Assembly: GCA_032164245.1 (NCBI GenBank)
Contig: JAVMKO010000010.1
Location: forward strand, 30,516,189-30,580,188
From: Sternotherus odoratus
Taxonomy: Eukaryota > Chordata > Testudines > Kinosternidae
Direction: 5' to 3'
Length of the DNA: 64,000 nt
The notes beneath the pieces were generated by a model. It was not told the DNA's origin. It searched no databases and saw only the letters and a program-made list of their open reading frames with translations. This document shows positions 1 through 10,974 of this stretch, in pieces. The position numbers were made by a program, and so were the translations under genes. Every line of letters begins with the position of its first letter. The stretch's first letter is position 1.

Positions 1-2656
1 TATAATTTTTAATGTAATTTCCTACGTTTTTTTTTTTAAGAAAAAAGTAAAAACAAATTATATTAATCAGTAACATTTGACCCAATTATTTGTATAATTC
101 TAGATCTACTTCTGCTTCCAAATGTGATTAAAATATATATATTCATAAGTTCCTGAAGTCACTCAAAAAAATGTTTATTGCAACTAGTAAAATCTCAAGA
201 TTCCCATATTGCATCTTACCCGCTTGAGCTGATAAAAGCAAAATTTAATTTGAGCTAATTGGTCCAAGGCATGGAGGAACATGAAATTAACTAGATGCAT
301 CAATTTCAGTTTCTATATTATTTGTATTACATTTATTAATATAGCATGGCTTCTCTATTTTTTGCTTCTTGTATAGAACTATACACATTTTGAAGGATAA
401 AATAAATAAGAAAATGCTTACTTATTATTAAACCTTGAAAATGATAAGGATCATAATCAGAAGATTCCCTGTCCTTTTAAAAAACATCATTAAAAACTGA
501 AATAAAAATGAATAAAATTGAAACTAATAAATAAAAACAACTAGAGGAAAAAACATTCTGTGACAAATTCTATACCAATACAGATGGTATTTTCCAGAAA
601 ACAACTGATCATATTTTCTCTTACTTATTCAGGAAAAATGTATGCCTGTTAAAAATGAAATAAATCTTTGTGGCATTTCCTGGAAAAAGGCTGTTTAATT
701 TTTGTAAAACATTACAGTACAATCTTGCCTAGCAAAATCAAAATAAGGCTTGAAGTTTCTATCTTAAATCATATGTATGCAAAGTGAATATTAAGCCAAT
801 ATTTTGAGTAAGAAATCAAGCACACCAACCTCAGGAAATTTTAAAAGGTAAGTAATGCAATGTTAAATTGGTCATACATATACATATCATGTATATATTG
901 TGGTACATACATTTAACAAAAGAAAAATTAATATATTTAGGATTATATATTTTTCAGTACTTTGTCATTTTTTATTATATAAGCAGTACGATTTCTGCCA
1001 CTTCCCTACAGTATACTATCCCACTCACTAACAGGTCTCACTATTTGGGTATTTTCCCTGATATTCAGCTTGAATATTTTTTTGCTAAATTTCACCCCAT
1101 TAATTTTAGCTATACTCCTGTAAACATCCCTGAAAAGGGAAAAACCAGTGGCATGCAACTCTGTTTCCCTGAGAACTGTCCAACAGGATTCTCCCTCTTG
1201 AGTCTCAGTTCTCTAGCACAAGAGTGGCAAAACTCCTCAAACTCGTGATGACTCTTGGTCCTGAAGGGAAGCAGTAGAAAGGTGGAGCAGGAGTCAGCCT
1301 CCAGTGCTGTTTATCAAACTCTCACAACCACTGCCCTTTTAGTCAGTTCCCGACTGCTTGTGGTGAAGGGAAAGGTAATTTAAGATTCTTCGGCTTCTGC
1401 TAGTGCTCAGAATGCATAAGCATCATATACAGGGAGAAGTCAGCCAGCAATGTTGAACCAACTCTATGGCCACAAGTCTCATCAATACTTCTCTATTCCC
1501 CCCCCCCCCCATGGCTTGTTGATATCAATTTTTTTCATTTTAAGAACACTAAGGATCTTACTTGGTATATTACTGTTTTGCCACAGTAGACATGGAGACA
1601 TCCAGTGCCTGGCACATTCTTGGGTGTTTGAGTAATAAAATAACAATGAGAATTATAACAATTTTAGTAAGATACCTCAACTTTTTAAAATTGTTTATTA
1701 ATATGTTTTACTATTATAATTTCTTCTAATTATGCCATCTTACACGAGTCACATAGTGGCAATACAATTATATCTTCTGTTATTCATGAGGTTTTAAAAT
1801 TATTTGAAAGATTAAACTTTTCTAACCTATGACTGTACAGGTTCAGAATTGATTCATGTGTTTATCAGATCTACAATCAATTTACTTGTACCAGTTAAAG
1901 TGACGGTAGGAGCAAAATGAAGCTTATTCTCTGCTTTGAAACAAACACCATATAAAATAAAAGAGCAGGCAATCTTCATTCAGATATAAAATGAGAGTAA
2001 ACCAGCTGTCCCCATGCCACTCAATGACAATTACAAACACTCTCTCAGATTTCTGATAGGTGGGAATGATGAATGACACAAAGCCTTGTAGCGCCTTTGC
2101 TGGGTCTAATGTCTCTTTCCTGATCTAATCTATAGCTTAATAGATGACTCAAACAGAACTACAGAGTTCAACAAGCTTATTCATTTATCATCTTGTGAGG
2201 GCCAAAAAAGGTCTTAGTTGTCAATAGCACAACATCAGATGGCTACAAAACATGATGTACAAATGAATTCAAGCACCTTAGCAGAATGTGTTTCTCAGAG
2301 TTCTCAACTTTCAATAGTGGCAGTTTGGATTAATATCAAACTTCATCCTTACATCTCATTAAAATAAGACTAGAGTAATAACACCCTGTGTCACAAATAA
2401 CTGTCACTTCTTGAAGGTACAGATCAAAGTGTAGGATTATCACACTAGGCAGATTTAGCGCCTTTCAGGTGTGAAATAAGAACAATAGCTCATAGTATTG
2501 AATGACTACTCTGTGAACCCAACAGCAGTTATATCATGATTCAGAACAGTATAAGAATATTTTCTCTAAGGTCCCGCTAAGCTTGTCATATTTGTATGAA
2601 ATAATGTAATTTGTAAAGTTCACATAACTACGCTAATTCATACTAAGTCTATAAAT
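1..2656. other. No gene seen; AT-rich intronic DNA
   Basis: AT-rich sequence, presumably part of the large SCAPER intron downstream of the 29640 exon. Apart from a short C run near 1499-1510 I see no repeat, exon or RNA gene. Open frames here (868-1248, 1450-1635) have no recognisable protein and are chance frames. Confidence 0.6.
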
Positions 2657-2745
2657 AAAACGAGGAATACTTGTGGCACCTTAGCGTCTAACCGGTTTAT
2701 TTCAGCATAAGCTTTCATGGGCTATAGCCCACTTCATACTAAATC
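2657..2745 (-). repeat. Penelope-like element 3' tail fragment
   Basis: Carries the conserved tail seen five more times in this window: ACTTGTGGCACCTTAG, a GTTTATTTCAGCATAAGCTTTC block and a GCCCACTTCAT block. In the longer copies this tail follows a GIY-YIG coding region. Here it is 5'-truncated to about 90 bp, antisense, and no target duplication is evident. Confidence 0.75.
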
Positions 2746-2857
2746 TGTAATCCTGAAAACAATTAGGCATGTAACTTTAGTTGTATGAGTATTCCATTGA
2801 AGTCAATGGGATGATACACAAACACACACACACAACTTACTTGCTAAATACTGCATA

Positions 2858-2929
2858 GGGCCCAATCTTTCAAACATCTAGGCATCTATCTATCTATAGA
2901 TATATATAGGTGTTTGAAAGATTGGGCCC
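2858..2929. repeat. 72-bp hairpin flanked by TA
   Basis: Two arms of about 22 bp (GGGCCCAATCTTTCAAACA and its complement) surround an AT-rich TATC/TATA loop, with TA on both sides. It could be a very short Tc1/mariner-type MITE or a fold-back duplication. The arms are nearly perfect. Confidence 0.6.
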
Positions 2930-3109
2930 TACACAGTATAATACTTAACAACTAAATTGGTCTAATATTAAAGTTTTTACTTTAACAATCAATATTTACA
3001 TTATGGAGTCCCACAGTTTGATCTCTAATCAAGACAATACATTATAATTATTTGGCATTTTATTTATTGCCAAACACACTTATGTAAATGTTAGATGTAA
3101 TAAGAGATA

Positions 3110-3141
3110 CAACTTACTTACCTACTTACTTACCTACCTAT
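3110..3141. repeat. ACTT/ACCT tetranucleotide repeat
   Basis: Impure microsatellite of CTTA and CCTA units. Confidence 0.7.
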
Positions 3142-3571
3142 CTCACATGTGCATTGTGAGGATTAAAATACATGTTTTCTAGAGCAGTACAAGGGTGTAG
3201 GACTACAGGGCTGATTCTGCAACTGAGAGATGATGAGTGCCCCAAGATCCTAGTGAATCAATAAATCTCCAGCCCTTTGTAGAATCAAGCCGGTATAAAT
3301 TCTATGATTATGTTAAAAATATTTTCAAATGAAATCTTATGCTATTAAGATTGGTGTTCACATCTACTAAGCCTTTGATGTTGCTACCTGTTTTATAATT
3401 GTAATGTGACTGATCTGAATTCTGTCTGCACACATTCTCAAAAGTACCAATGCTTTCTGGAAACAAGGACTATAAATAAGTAAAAATAATTACCATTCCC
3501 ATCCCAAACAAAAGACTGAAACATACCACAAACATTATTGTCAGGTTCTGCCATCATTACATACACTGTAA

Positions 3572-3853
3572 GGGCTGGTCCTCACTAGCACTGCCGGAGA
3601 TCGATCTTCTGGTGATCGATTTATCACATCTCGCTAAGACGCGATAAATCGATCGCCCGGAGCTCCCCCGTCAACTCTGCAACTCCAGCTCGCCGGGAGG
3701 CGCAAGCTGGAGTCGACGGGGGAGCGCGCTGCCAACTGCCGCCGCTGTAGGGACGAGCGGTAAGTCGGCGGCAGATATGCAAACTTCAGCTACGTGATTC
3801 ACGTAGCTGAAGTTGCCTATCTGCCGTCGATCCCCCCCAGTGAGGATAAGCCC
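3572..3853. mobile_element. Harbinger-type MITE, copy 1
   Basis: 282 bp with imperfect terminal inverted repeats (GGGCTGGTCCTCACT and AGTGAGGATAAGCCC) and TAA on both sides (3569-3571, 3854-3856), the TWA duplication of PIF/Harbinger transposons. It is GC-rich with several internal palindromes, including CTTCAGCTACGTGA/TCACGTAGCTGAAG. The interior matches the 63672-63963 copy closely. There is no transposase, so it is non-autonomous. Confidence 0.85.
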
Positions 3854-3865
3854 TAAGTCCTTTAA

Positions 3866-3991
3866 TGAGCCACACCCTGCCAGCTCCAATTACTTCCCCT
3901 TGATGGGAGCTGAGCTAGCGGGAGCTGAGCTAGCAGGAGCTGAGCTAACAGGGGTTGGCCCAGAGCCTCTTGGCCAGCACCCTGTTACACA
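3866..3991 (+). repeat. Possible LTR fragment with tandem GAGCTGAGCTAGC units
   Basis: Three units of about 17 bp built on GGGAGCTGAGCTAGC lie at 3904-3955. The stretch ends AGCACCCTGTTACA, like the end of the LTR at 30640-31049. It may be a remnant LTR end, but is too short to be sure. Confidence 0.35.
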
Positions 3992-4900
3992 CAGCAGCTG
4001 GAGAATAAACTTTCCAATTAACAGTCACTTCATACAATACATGAAAGCAACCCAGGCATTTATTCACAACTGGCAATGACCTGTAACTAGAAAAACTGCT
4101 GATTGATACCTGGTATTGACCTACAGTAGACTGTTAAATGTATTTTGTGTCATAATGGCATTCCATTACTCCTGAGAGACTATTTGGCAAATAACCACGT
4201 CACACCCACCAAAAAAATCTCCAAAACCAAAAAAAATCCCACCAATCTGAAAACTGAAGAAAGACTGTCTACACACAGTACACAGTAGATTTACCTTTGA
4301 TATTCATTGATATCTCTTACTGGTGTTGACGAGAATTCTGCATATGTGTATGGAAATTATTATATTCTTAAGTGTCAACCAAGTCAACTGAAGCAAAAGT
4401 TCGGTTATTATATTGATTATAAATAGAATTATTTCTAATACATAATCTAGCTTTTGAAAAAAGACAACATTATCAAGTAATAATGGTATTTAAAGTAACA
4501 TCAGGAAAGCAAAGTGTCAAAGTTGAACTAACATGGCAAAGCAAGGGCAGGATTAATACAAGTATAATATTTTCACACGAATATGAACAACCAGAGCAGC
4601 TCTGAGCTGTGGCAGTCCCAAGAGGAGTAAAAGATAATAAGATGTCATCTCCTGATGGTTGAGTCTAGGGCTTGGTGTTGTTGAATAGCATATGAAATAA
4701 ATTGCATCTGAAGTAGGCCTTCTGGCCTGATATAAATTACAGGATTAATTCTTGAGGGTCCTCAAAGGAATCTATTGGTGTTCCAAGGAAGTAAATAGAG
4801 GGGATGGAAGACTTCACAGAGGAACCTGGCCAAAGGATGAATCTTCCATTAGGTGGAGAAGACTCCTTTACCTCTATGAGATACAGGGTCCTAACAGGTT
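3992..4900. other. No gene seen
   Basis: AT-rich intronic sequence. I see no recognisable repeat or coding region. Confidence 0.5.
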
Positions 4901-4904
4901 TAAG

Positions 4905-5535
4905 ATTAGCAGCCGTGTTAGTCTGTATCAGTAAAGAAAGCGAGGAATACTTATAGCACCTTAGAGACTAACCAGTTTATTTCAGCATAAATTTTCATGG
5001 ACTATAGCTCACTTCATCGGATGCATAGAATGGAACAGAAATAAGATGCATTTATACACACAGAAAGAAAGGGGAAAAAAAGGTTGTACATTAGCATACC
5101 AATTCTAAGAGGTTGTTAAATTTAGATGGGCTATTATCAGGAGGAGAAAAAATACCTTTTGAAATGGATTTCTGTCAGGCAGGATTACCTGATGTGATTA
5201 GGTCCTATGATGGTGTCAATTGAATGGATATGTGGACAGAGTTGGCATCGGGCTTTGTTACAAGGATAGGTACCTGGGTTAGTGTTTTTGTTGTGTGGTG
5301 TGCGGTTGCTGGTGAGTATTTGTTTCAGGTTGGGGGGCTGTCTGTAAGCGAGGACTGGTCTGTCTCCCAAGATTTGTGAGAGTGAGGAATCATCTTTCAG
5401 GATAGGTTGTAGGTCTTTGATGATGCCTTGGAGAGGCTTAAGTTGGGGCCTGAAGGTGACGGCTAATGGTGTTTTGTTTTTGTCTTAGTTGGGCCTGTAT
5501 TGTAGTATGTGGCTTCTGGGTACTGTTAAATTACC
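4905..5535 (-). mobile_element. Penelope-like element fragment, antisense copy
   Basis: Reading on the minus strand, the linker between RT and GIY-YIG is recognisable (PVLAYRQPPNLKQILTSNR, then the Cys-rich CNKARCQLCPHI), after which it jumps directly to the Penelope 3' tail ending at about 4905. The GIY-YIG domain is missing, so this is an internally deleted copy. It abuts a sense-strand copy of another subfamily head-to-head at about 5535. Confidence 0.8.
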
Positions 5536-7010
5536 TTCAATAGGTGTTAAATCCTGCCTGAGAGAAATCCATTTCAAAAGGTATTTTTTTCTCCTACTGA
5601 TAAACACCATCAGCATTGGTGACCTTCCAGAAAACACCATCCTAGCCACCATGGATGTAGAGGCTCTCTACACAAACATCCCACACAAAGATGGAATACA
5701 AGCTGTCCAGAATAGTATCCCTGACGATGCCACAGCACAAGTGGTTGCTGAGCTCTGTGACTTTATCCTCACACACAATTATTTCAAATTCGGTGACAAT
5801 ATTTACCTCCAGACCAGTGGCACTGCTATGGGCACCCGCATGGCCCCACAGTATGCCAGCATCTTTATGGCTGACCTGGAACAACGCTTCCTCAACTCTC
5901 GTCCACTCACACCCCTTCTCTATCTACGCTACATTGATGACATCTTCATCATCTGGACCCATGGGAAAGAAACTCTGGAAGAATTCCACCATGATTTCAA
6001 CAGCTTCAACACAGATCAACACAGATCACAGGACACAGATCAACAGAGCCAGACAGGTACCCAGAAGCCTGCTGCTGCAAGACAAGCCCAAGAAAGAAAA
6101 CAATAGAACACCACTGGCCATCACCTACAGTCCTCAGTTAAAACCTCTCCAACACATCATCAGTGATCTACAACCCATCCTGGACAATAATCCCTCACTT
6201 TCACAGGCCTATGGAGGAAGGCCAGTCCTGGCACACAGACAACCCACCAACCTTAAGCAGATTCTCACCAGCAACAGGACACCGCGCCATAATAACTCCA
6301 ACTCAGGAACCAATCCATGCAACAAACCTCGATGCCAAATATGCCCACATATCTACACCAGCAACACCATCACAGGACCTAACCAGATCAGCCACACCAT
6401 CACTGGATCATTCACCTGCACATCTACCAGTGTAATATATGCCATCATGTGCCAGCAATGTCCCTCTGCTATGTACATTGGCCAAACTGGACAGTCCCTA
6501 CGAAAAAGGATAAATGGACACAAATCAGATATCAGGAATGGCAATATACAAAAACCTGTAGGAGAACACTTCAATCTGCCTGGACACACAATTACAGATT
6601 TAAAAGTCACCATACTGCAGCAAAAAAAACTTCAAGACCAGACTGCAAAGAGAAACTGCAGAGCTGCAGTTCATTTACAAGTTTGATACAATCAATCTAG
6701 GATTGAACAAGGATCTTGAATGGCTTGCTAATTACAAAAACAGCTTCTCCTCTCTCCGAGTTCACACCTCCAATTCAGCTGCTAGAAGAATACCCAACCC
6801 TCCCTAATTTGAGTTAACAAGCTGGTTCAGCCTGATTGGACTAACCTTGTTACCTCCTACCTGGTTCTTGCCTACTTATCTATACCTGCCTCTGGACACT
6901 TCCACTGCTTGCATCCGACGAAGTGGGTATTAGCCCACGAAAGCTTATGCTTCAAAACTTTATAGTTAGTCTTTAAGGTGCCACAGGACTCTGTTACCTC
7001 TGAAAAGCCA
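5536..7010 (+). pseudogene. Penelope-like retroelement, RT and GIY-YIG remnants
   Basis: 5'-truncated Penelope-like element. The first frame (to 6106) encodes the C-terminal half of the RT: MDVEALYTNIPH palm start, SGTAMGTRMAP and the catalytic LRYIDDIFIIW. The reading then shifts frame near 6020-6060, where an ACACAGATCA unit is duplicated. The second frame (to 6686) carries the Cys motif CNKPRCQICPH and the GIY-YIG nuclease (AMYIGQTGQSLRKRINGHKS, PVGEHF). The 3' tail with GGTGCCACAGGACTC ends at about 7010. The frame break means the copy is not active. Confidence 0.88.
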
Positions 7011-7071
7011 CGTTAGTTATGATTTGTGTGTCCAATTTTGCTGATCTAAATGCACCTTATATGAACTAGAA

Positions 7072-8097
7072 CAGGGGTCAGCAGTGGTGTGCCAAGTCTT
7101 CATTTATTCACTCTAATTTAAGGTTTCGTGTGCCAGTAATACATTTTAACGTTTTGAGGTCTCTTTCGATAAATCTATAATATATAACTAAACTATTGTT
7201 GTATGTAAAGTAAACTAAATGTTTAAGAAGATTCATTTAAAATTAAATTAAAATTAAATTAAAATGCAGAGCCCCCAGATCAGTGGCCAGGACTCAGGTG
7301 GTGTGAGTGCCACTGAAAATCATCTCGTGTGCCGCCTTTGGCATACGTGTCATAGGTTGTGTGGCGGGGTGACCACGCGCCCCCTACCGGAAGGGGCTTG
7401 GGAAAGCCCAAAAAGGGGTTTGAAATAGCCCAAGGAGGGGGTTAAGGCTGGGAGCCAGTAGGCTTTTCAGGCCTGATTGGGCATTAGGCCCAGCTGGGTG
7501 GCCATGCCCCAAACACAGGCCTGTATAAAGGCTGGGAGGCAGGGGCCTAGAAGGACAGTCTCCTCTGCATTCAGAGGGAGACAGGCCTGACTGCAGGAGC
7601 TTGAGCCAGGTACCTGGGTTAGGGCAGAGCTGGGGCAGGGCAGAGGGAGCTGGGCAGGCTCTAGCCGAGAGCCCCAGGCCTCCGGGCCTGACACAAGGAC
7701 CGGCCCAGGAGTACCAGAGTTGCAGGGGGCAGCCCAGGGCTGGAGATACACAGCAGGCCAACCCTCCTTGCCTGTGATGAGAAGCCATGATACTGCAGTC
7801 CACCCCAGTGAGCGGGGGCAAGTGGCGACTGACAGTGGCACACTCTGAGGTGGGGATAGGGGGTAGAGAGTTTCGCCGGGGGGGGGGGGGAGAGACCCTC
7901 AGACCAAAGGGGGTACTGCAGGGGTGCAGCACCCACAGGAGAGGGCACCGGGGTCCGGGAGGGACACGGGGCCAGCAAAGGAGCGGGGCATCAACCTGCG
8001 GAGGGCACTCTGGACGCTGAAGGAGCTGATTCCCCAGACAACCAGCGGGAGGCGCCGCAGGGGTGAGTGTTGGCCCCGTGACAGGTGGCCTACCCCA
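7072..8097. mobile_element. hAT MITE, interrupted by an LTR
   Basis: The 5' terminus is CAGGGGTCAGCA and the 3' terminus GCCTACCCCA, imperfect inverted repeats. The target duplication is AACTAGAA (7064-7071) versus AATTAGAA (8098-8105), 7 of 8. The element is about 300 bp once the LTR at 7360-8083, which sits almost in the 3' inverted repeat, is removed. It belongs to the non-autonomous hAT families common in reptiles. Confidence 0.75.
7360..8083 (+). mobile_element. Solo LTR (TG...CA) in a hAT element
   Basis: 724 bp, GC-rich, begins TGTGGCGGGGTGA and ends CCCCGTGACA. It has a TATA box (TGTATAAAGG near 7523) at a place expected for U3/R. Flanks GGTTG and GGTGG fit a 5-bp target duplication, and removing the LTR restores the hAT end. 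The 3' half matches the LTR at 26365-27055. No internal retroviral or gypsy region follows, so it is a solo LTR. The proline-rich antisense frame at 7384-8166 is not a gene. Confidence 0.75.
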
Positions 8098-8105
8098 AAT
8101 TAGAA

Positions 8106-8489
8106 TTGAATATGTAAGTAGTGCTGGGCCTTTAACAAGCAGACAATTCTTTCTACCGCTCCTCAATATTAATAAATAAAAGCTTTAAATTTTATTTACA
8201 AATCTCACTGTGAAAGTCAGTGTTGTAAAGATATTTTAAGTATTTAAATAAACTGAAAAAATATATTGAACTACAGCACATATAATATTTATCTTCTGAA
8301 TTAGAAAAACGTGTCAGGAAATGAACAAAAATAGCAAATGCACTTAAAATTATTAGAAATAGTAGTAGAGGAAATAGGAGTAATTTACATAACTAGCACT
8401 TCATCTTATTTCTATGCAGAAGAATGAAGACATGCTAACACCCTCGCCATATATATTTTATTTAGGATGCATATCTTTCTTTTTCATTA
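8106..8489. other. No gene seen
   Basis: AT-rich sequence without recognisable features. Confidence 0.5.
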
Positions 8490-8493
8490 ATAT

Positions 8494-9018
8494 TGTGACA
8501 AGGTGGCTCCTCTGCTCCCCCTGGTTCAAGTCCTTTGGGGTGCTGGTGCGGCCCTGGCGCCCTGACCAGACTGCACCAGACCCGGTTTTTCCTGCTGCTC
8601 CTTAGCAGCTCGTTCCCTTTCTTTCTCTCTCAGGGTCAGGCTCCTGCAAGCTAGGAAAGCTAGGCCCCCCCTGGGAGGGACCCTTAGTTCTCTCCTCCTG
8701 CTTGCCAGCCGCCTCTCTGCCCCTGCTTCTTCCAACTTGCCCCTCACACCCCTCTACTTTCGCCAAACTCGCTCCTCTATCTCCTACTGCCTCCAAACTC
8801 ACTCCTCAAACTCTCACTCCCTCCAAACTCACTCCTCAAACTCCCACAAGCCTCTCTGGGGAGGAGTCTCTTTTCAAGGGCTCTGACAGCCTCCTTAATT
8901 GGCCCCAGCTGGCCCTGCTTCTGGCTGTGGCAGCCCTGCTCAGCTGGACCCAGTTCCCTTGTGGTAAGCCTCCTAATTGCAGGCCTTACTGGCAGCTGTC
9001 TGCCCTGGGTCTGCCACA
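8494..9018 (+). mobile_element. Solo LTR with ATAT target duplication
   Basis: 525 bp, begins TGTGACAAGG and ends CTGCCACA, with ATAT on each side (8490-8493 and 9019-9022). The interior is C/T-rich with short tandem CTCCAAACTCACTCCTCAAA-type units. A 4-bp duplication suggests an endogenous retrovirus rather than gypsy, but no internal coding region is present to confirm this. Confidence 0.7.
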
Positions 9019-9274
9019 ATATGTATCCTTTCAGTATTGCATTACTGAGGACAAAAGTCTGATATTCTCACCTTCATCTTTTCTAATAGATGACTGCCAA
9101 GCATGAACAAAGAGATGGTGAGAATTAGCATGCAGATCTTAAAAAAAAAAAGAAGTGATGGACACAATAACAAATTACAGATAACCTTACTTCAGGTATG
9201 TTTAGGAACAAATTCAGTACAGCTAGGCACTGGGAGGTGTAAGACAAGCTAAGCTGATTATATTTAAGAAGAAA

Positions 9275-9340
9275 GCAAAGAATACTTGTAGCACCTTAGA
9301 GACTAACTAGTTTATTTCAGCATAAGCTTTCGTGGAAGCT
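9275..9340 (-). mobile_element. Penelope tail insertion with 14-bp target duplication
   Basis: 66 bp of antisense Penelope 3' tail, flanked by exact copies of TATTTAAGAAGAAA at 9261-9274 and 9341-9354. It is a heavily 5'-truncated retroposition product with both boundaries readable to the base. Confidence 0.88.
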
Positions 9341-9634
9341 TATTTAAGAAGAAATTAATCCCCTAAGAGGCAGAGGTTTCCCTCCTCCACTTTCTTTTGA
9401 GGTTTCTATGGCCAAGGACAGCAGAAAAATTAAAGTTGTAGTTTGCACCAGCACCCTAAAAGAATTCCACTGATATGAATTTCTCCACAGAGTCACTGTA
9501 TGAAAAAAACTGCCCAGTCTATACTTCCTGTTCAGGTAGCACTGCAGTACTTCCTAGGTCTCAAAGTGTTCATTTTGGTCCTGTGCACCCACACAGGAAC
9601 AGAGACACACCTTTCTTCAATAGTTTATGCCACC

Positions 9635-10398
9635 TGTGACAAAGCTCCAAGTCTGTACTTGTGGGTCCCGTGCTTCCTGGCAGATTTAGGGGCCTCAGAA
9701 ACTCATCTAGGCCTCAGAGTGACCTTTCTTACTCTGTATAATTGGCAAGAGTCACCACCTAGTGAGTTATCTTCATCACAGGCCAGTATGGGAGTTGTAA
9801 AGGGGAGGGAGAAATACCCCACAGTCTTTGTTGCTTCATAGAGATCAGTTCGGCCTCCTGAATGAACTGAGTCTTGTTTCTCCTTTCAAGAGGATTTCTG
9901 TAGAGTATGGAGGGAGATGGGGGGAACCTGGGTCCGTCCTCTACTCCAGCCCAAGGACCCTAATGGTAGCAGCTGTTGATGGTTTTCCCTCCACCACTAA
10001 TGCTGCTCTGATTCCCTGAGCCACTTCCCCAAGGTTCCCTCTTCCTAGTTTCACCCTTACCTCAGGTTGCAGCAAAGCTTCCTCTCCTCCAGCTCCTTTC
10101 TCCTTGGCTCCCCCTGAGGGAACTGGAAAGGAGAGCTGTTAAACAGTCTGAGTGAGACCTTGATTGGCTCCACCTGTCTCAAATATCCTAACAGCCTTAA
10201 CTGCTCTTTTGCCAGTTAATTGGGATCAGGTGCCAGTATTAGCCTAATGACCTTAACTGGTTAATTGGCGTCAGGTGTCTTGATTGGCCTGGAGCAACCT
10301 TTGTTTGGCTATCCAGGGAACAGGGACCTGCTCATCCTGAGGCTGATATACCTGCCCTCCAGCACTCTCTTATATCCTTCAGGTCTGACTCCGTCACA
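9635..10398 (+). mobile_element. Probable solo LTR, second TGTGAC family
   Basis: About 764 bp, beginning TGTGACAAAGC and ending CCGTCACA. The interior is punctuated by TTAATTGG-type repeats (GCCAGTTAATTGGGATCAGG, CTGGTTAATTGGCGTCAGG). It resembles reptile ERV LTRs. I found no matching target duplication, so the ends are approximate. Confidence 0.6.
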
Positions 10399-10850
10399 CA
10401 CGGTACACCACGCGTAAATTTGGCTTATGATGTGTAAACTCCATTTAAATAGCCGTGTGAAAAATTCTGAAGAACTGCAATTTAAAGAATTATATTGCAA
10501 CAAAAATATATAAAATGTTTCATGCATTGTTGATACAGAAGGACAAAAATAAATATAGAAACACATATAAAGTGTCCTAAAACACAGAATATCACATTTC
10601 ATTAAAGCTAGTCCATATTTACCATAACCTTATGGAACAGGACAAAGTGACACACATTAATGCATGTATTTTTAAACAAATATACTTTAAAATCACTTGG
10701 TAAAGTCACAATGATCTAGAGGATTGAGCCAGCAAATAACTAACTTGAAAAATATTTATGGTAGGACTATTACTTATATAGCAATGTATATTCAAACAGA
10801 ACAGTCAATAAGTAAAACCTACTAAACAAATAGGAAAATTTCTGGCCCAG
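10399..10850. other. No gene seen
   Basis: AT-rich, no recognisable element. Confidence 0.5.
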
Positions 10851-10853
10851 ATA

Positions 10854-10974
10854 GGGTGACCAAACAGCAAGTATGAAAAATCGGGATGGAGGTGGGGGGC
10901 TAATAAGAGCCTATATAAGAAAATGACCCAAAAATTGGGACTGTCCCCCATAAAATCAGAACATCTGGTAACCC
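10854..10974. mobile_element. Short DNA transposon (GGGTGACCA...) with TA flanks
   Basis: 121 bp with inverted ends GGGTGACCAAACAGC and GATGTTCTGA-side CATCTGGTAACCC, flanked by TA. The interior has the GGGACTGTCCCC and TATATAAGAAAATGA blocks typical of a very common reptile MITE family. Superfamily assignment is uncertain between Tc1/mariner and Harbinger. Confidence 0.65.

Noticed and set aside
868..1248. 126-codon frame as a possible gene
   Set aside because: AT-rich composition, no recognisable protein, no splice signals with neighbours.
3572..3853. GC-rich palindromes as a CRISPR-like array or RNA gene
   Set aside because: The repeats are inverted, not spaced direct repeats, and the segment has Harbinger ends and a TAA duplication.
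7384..8166. 260-codon proline-rich minus frame
   Set aside because: It lies almost entirely in a solo LTR, has no family resemblance and no splice support.
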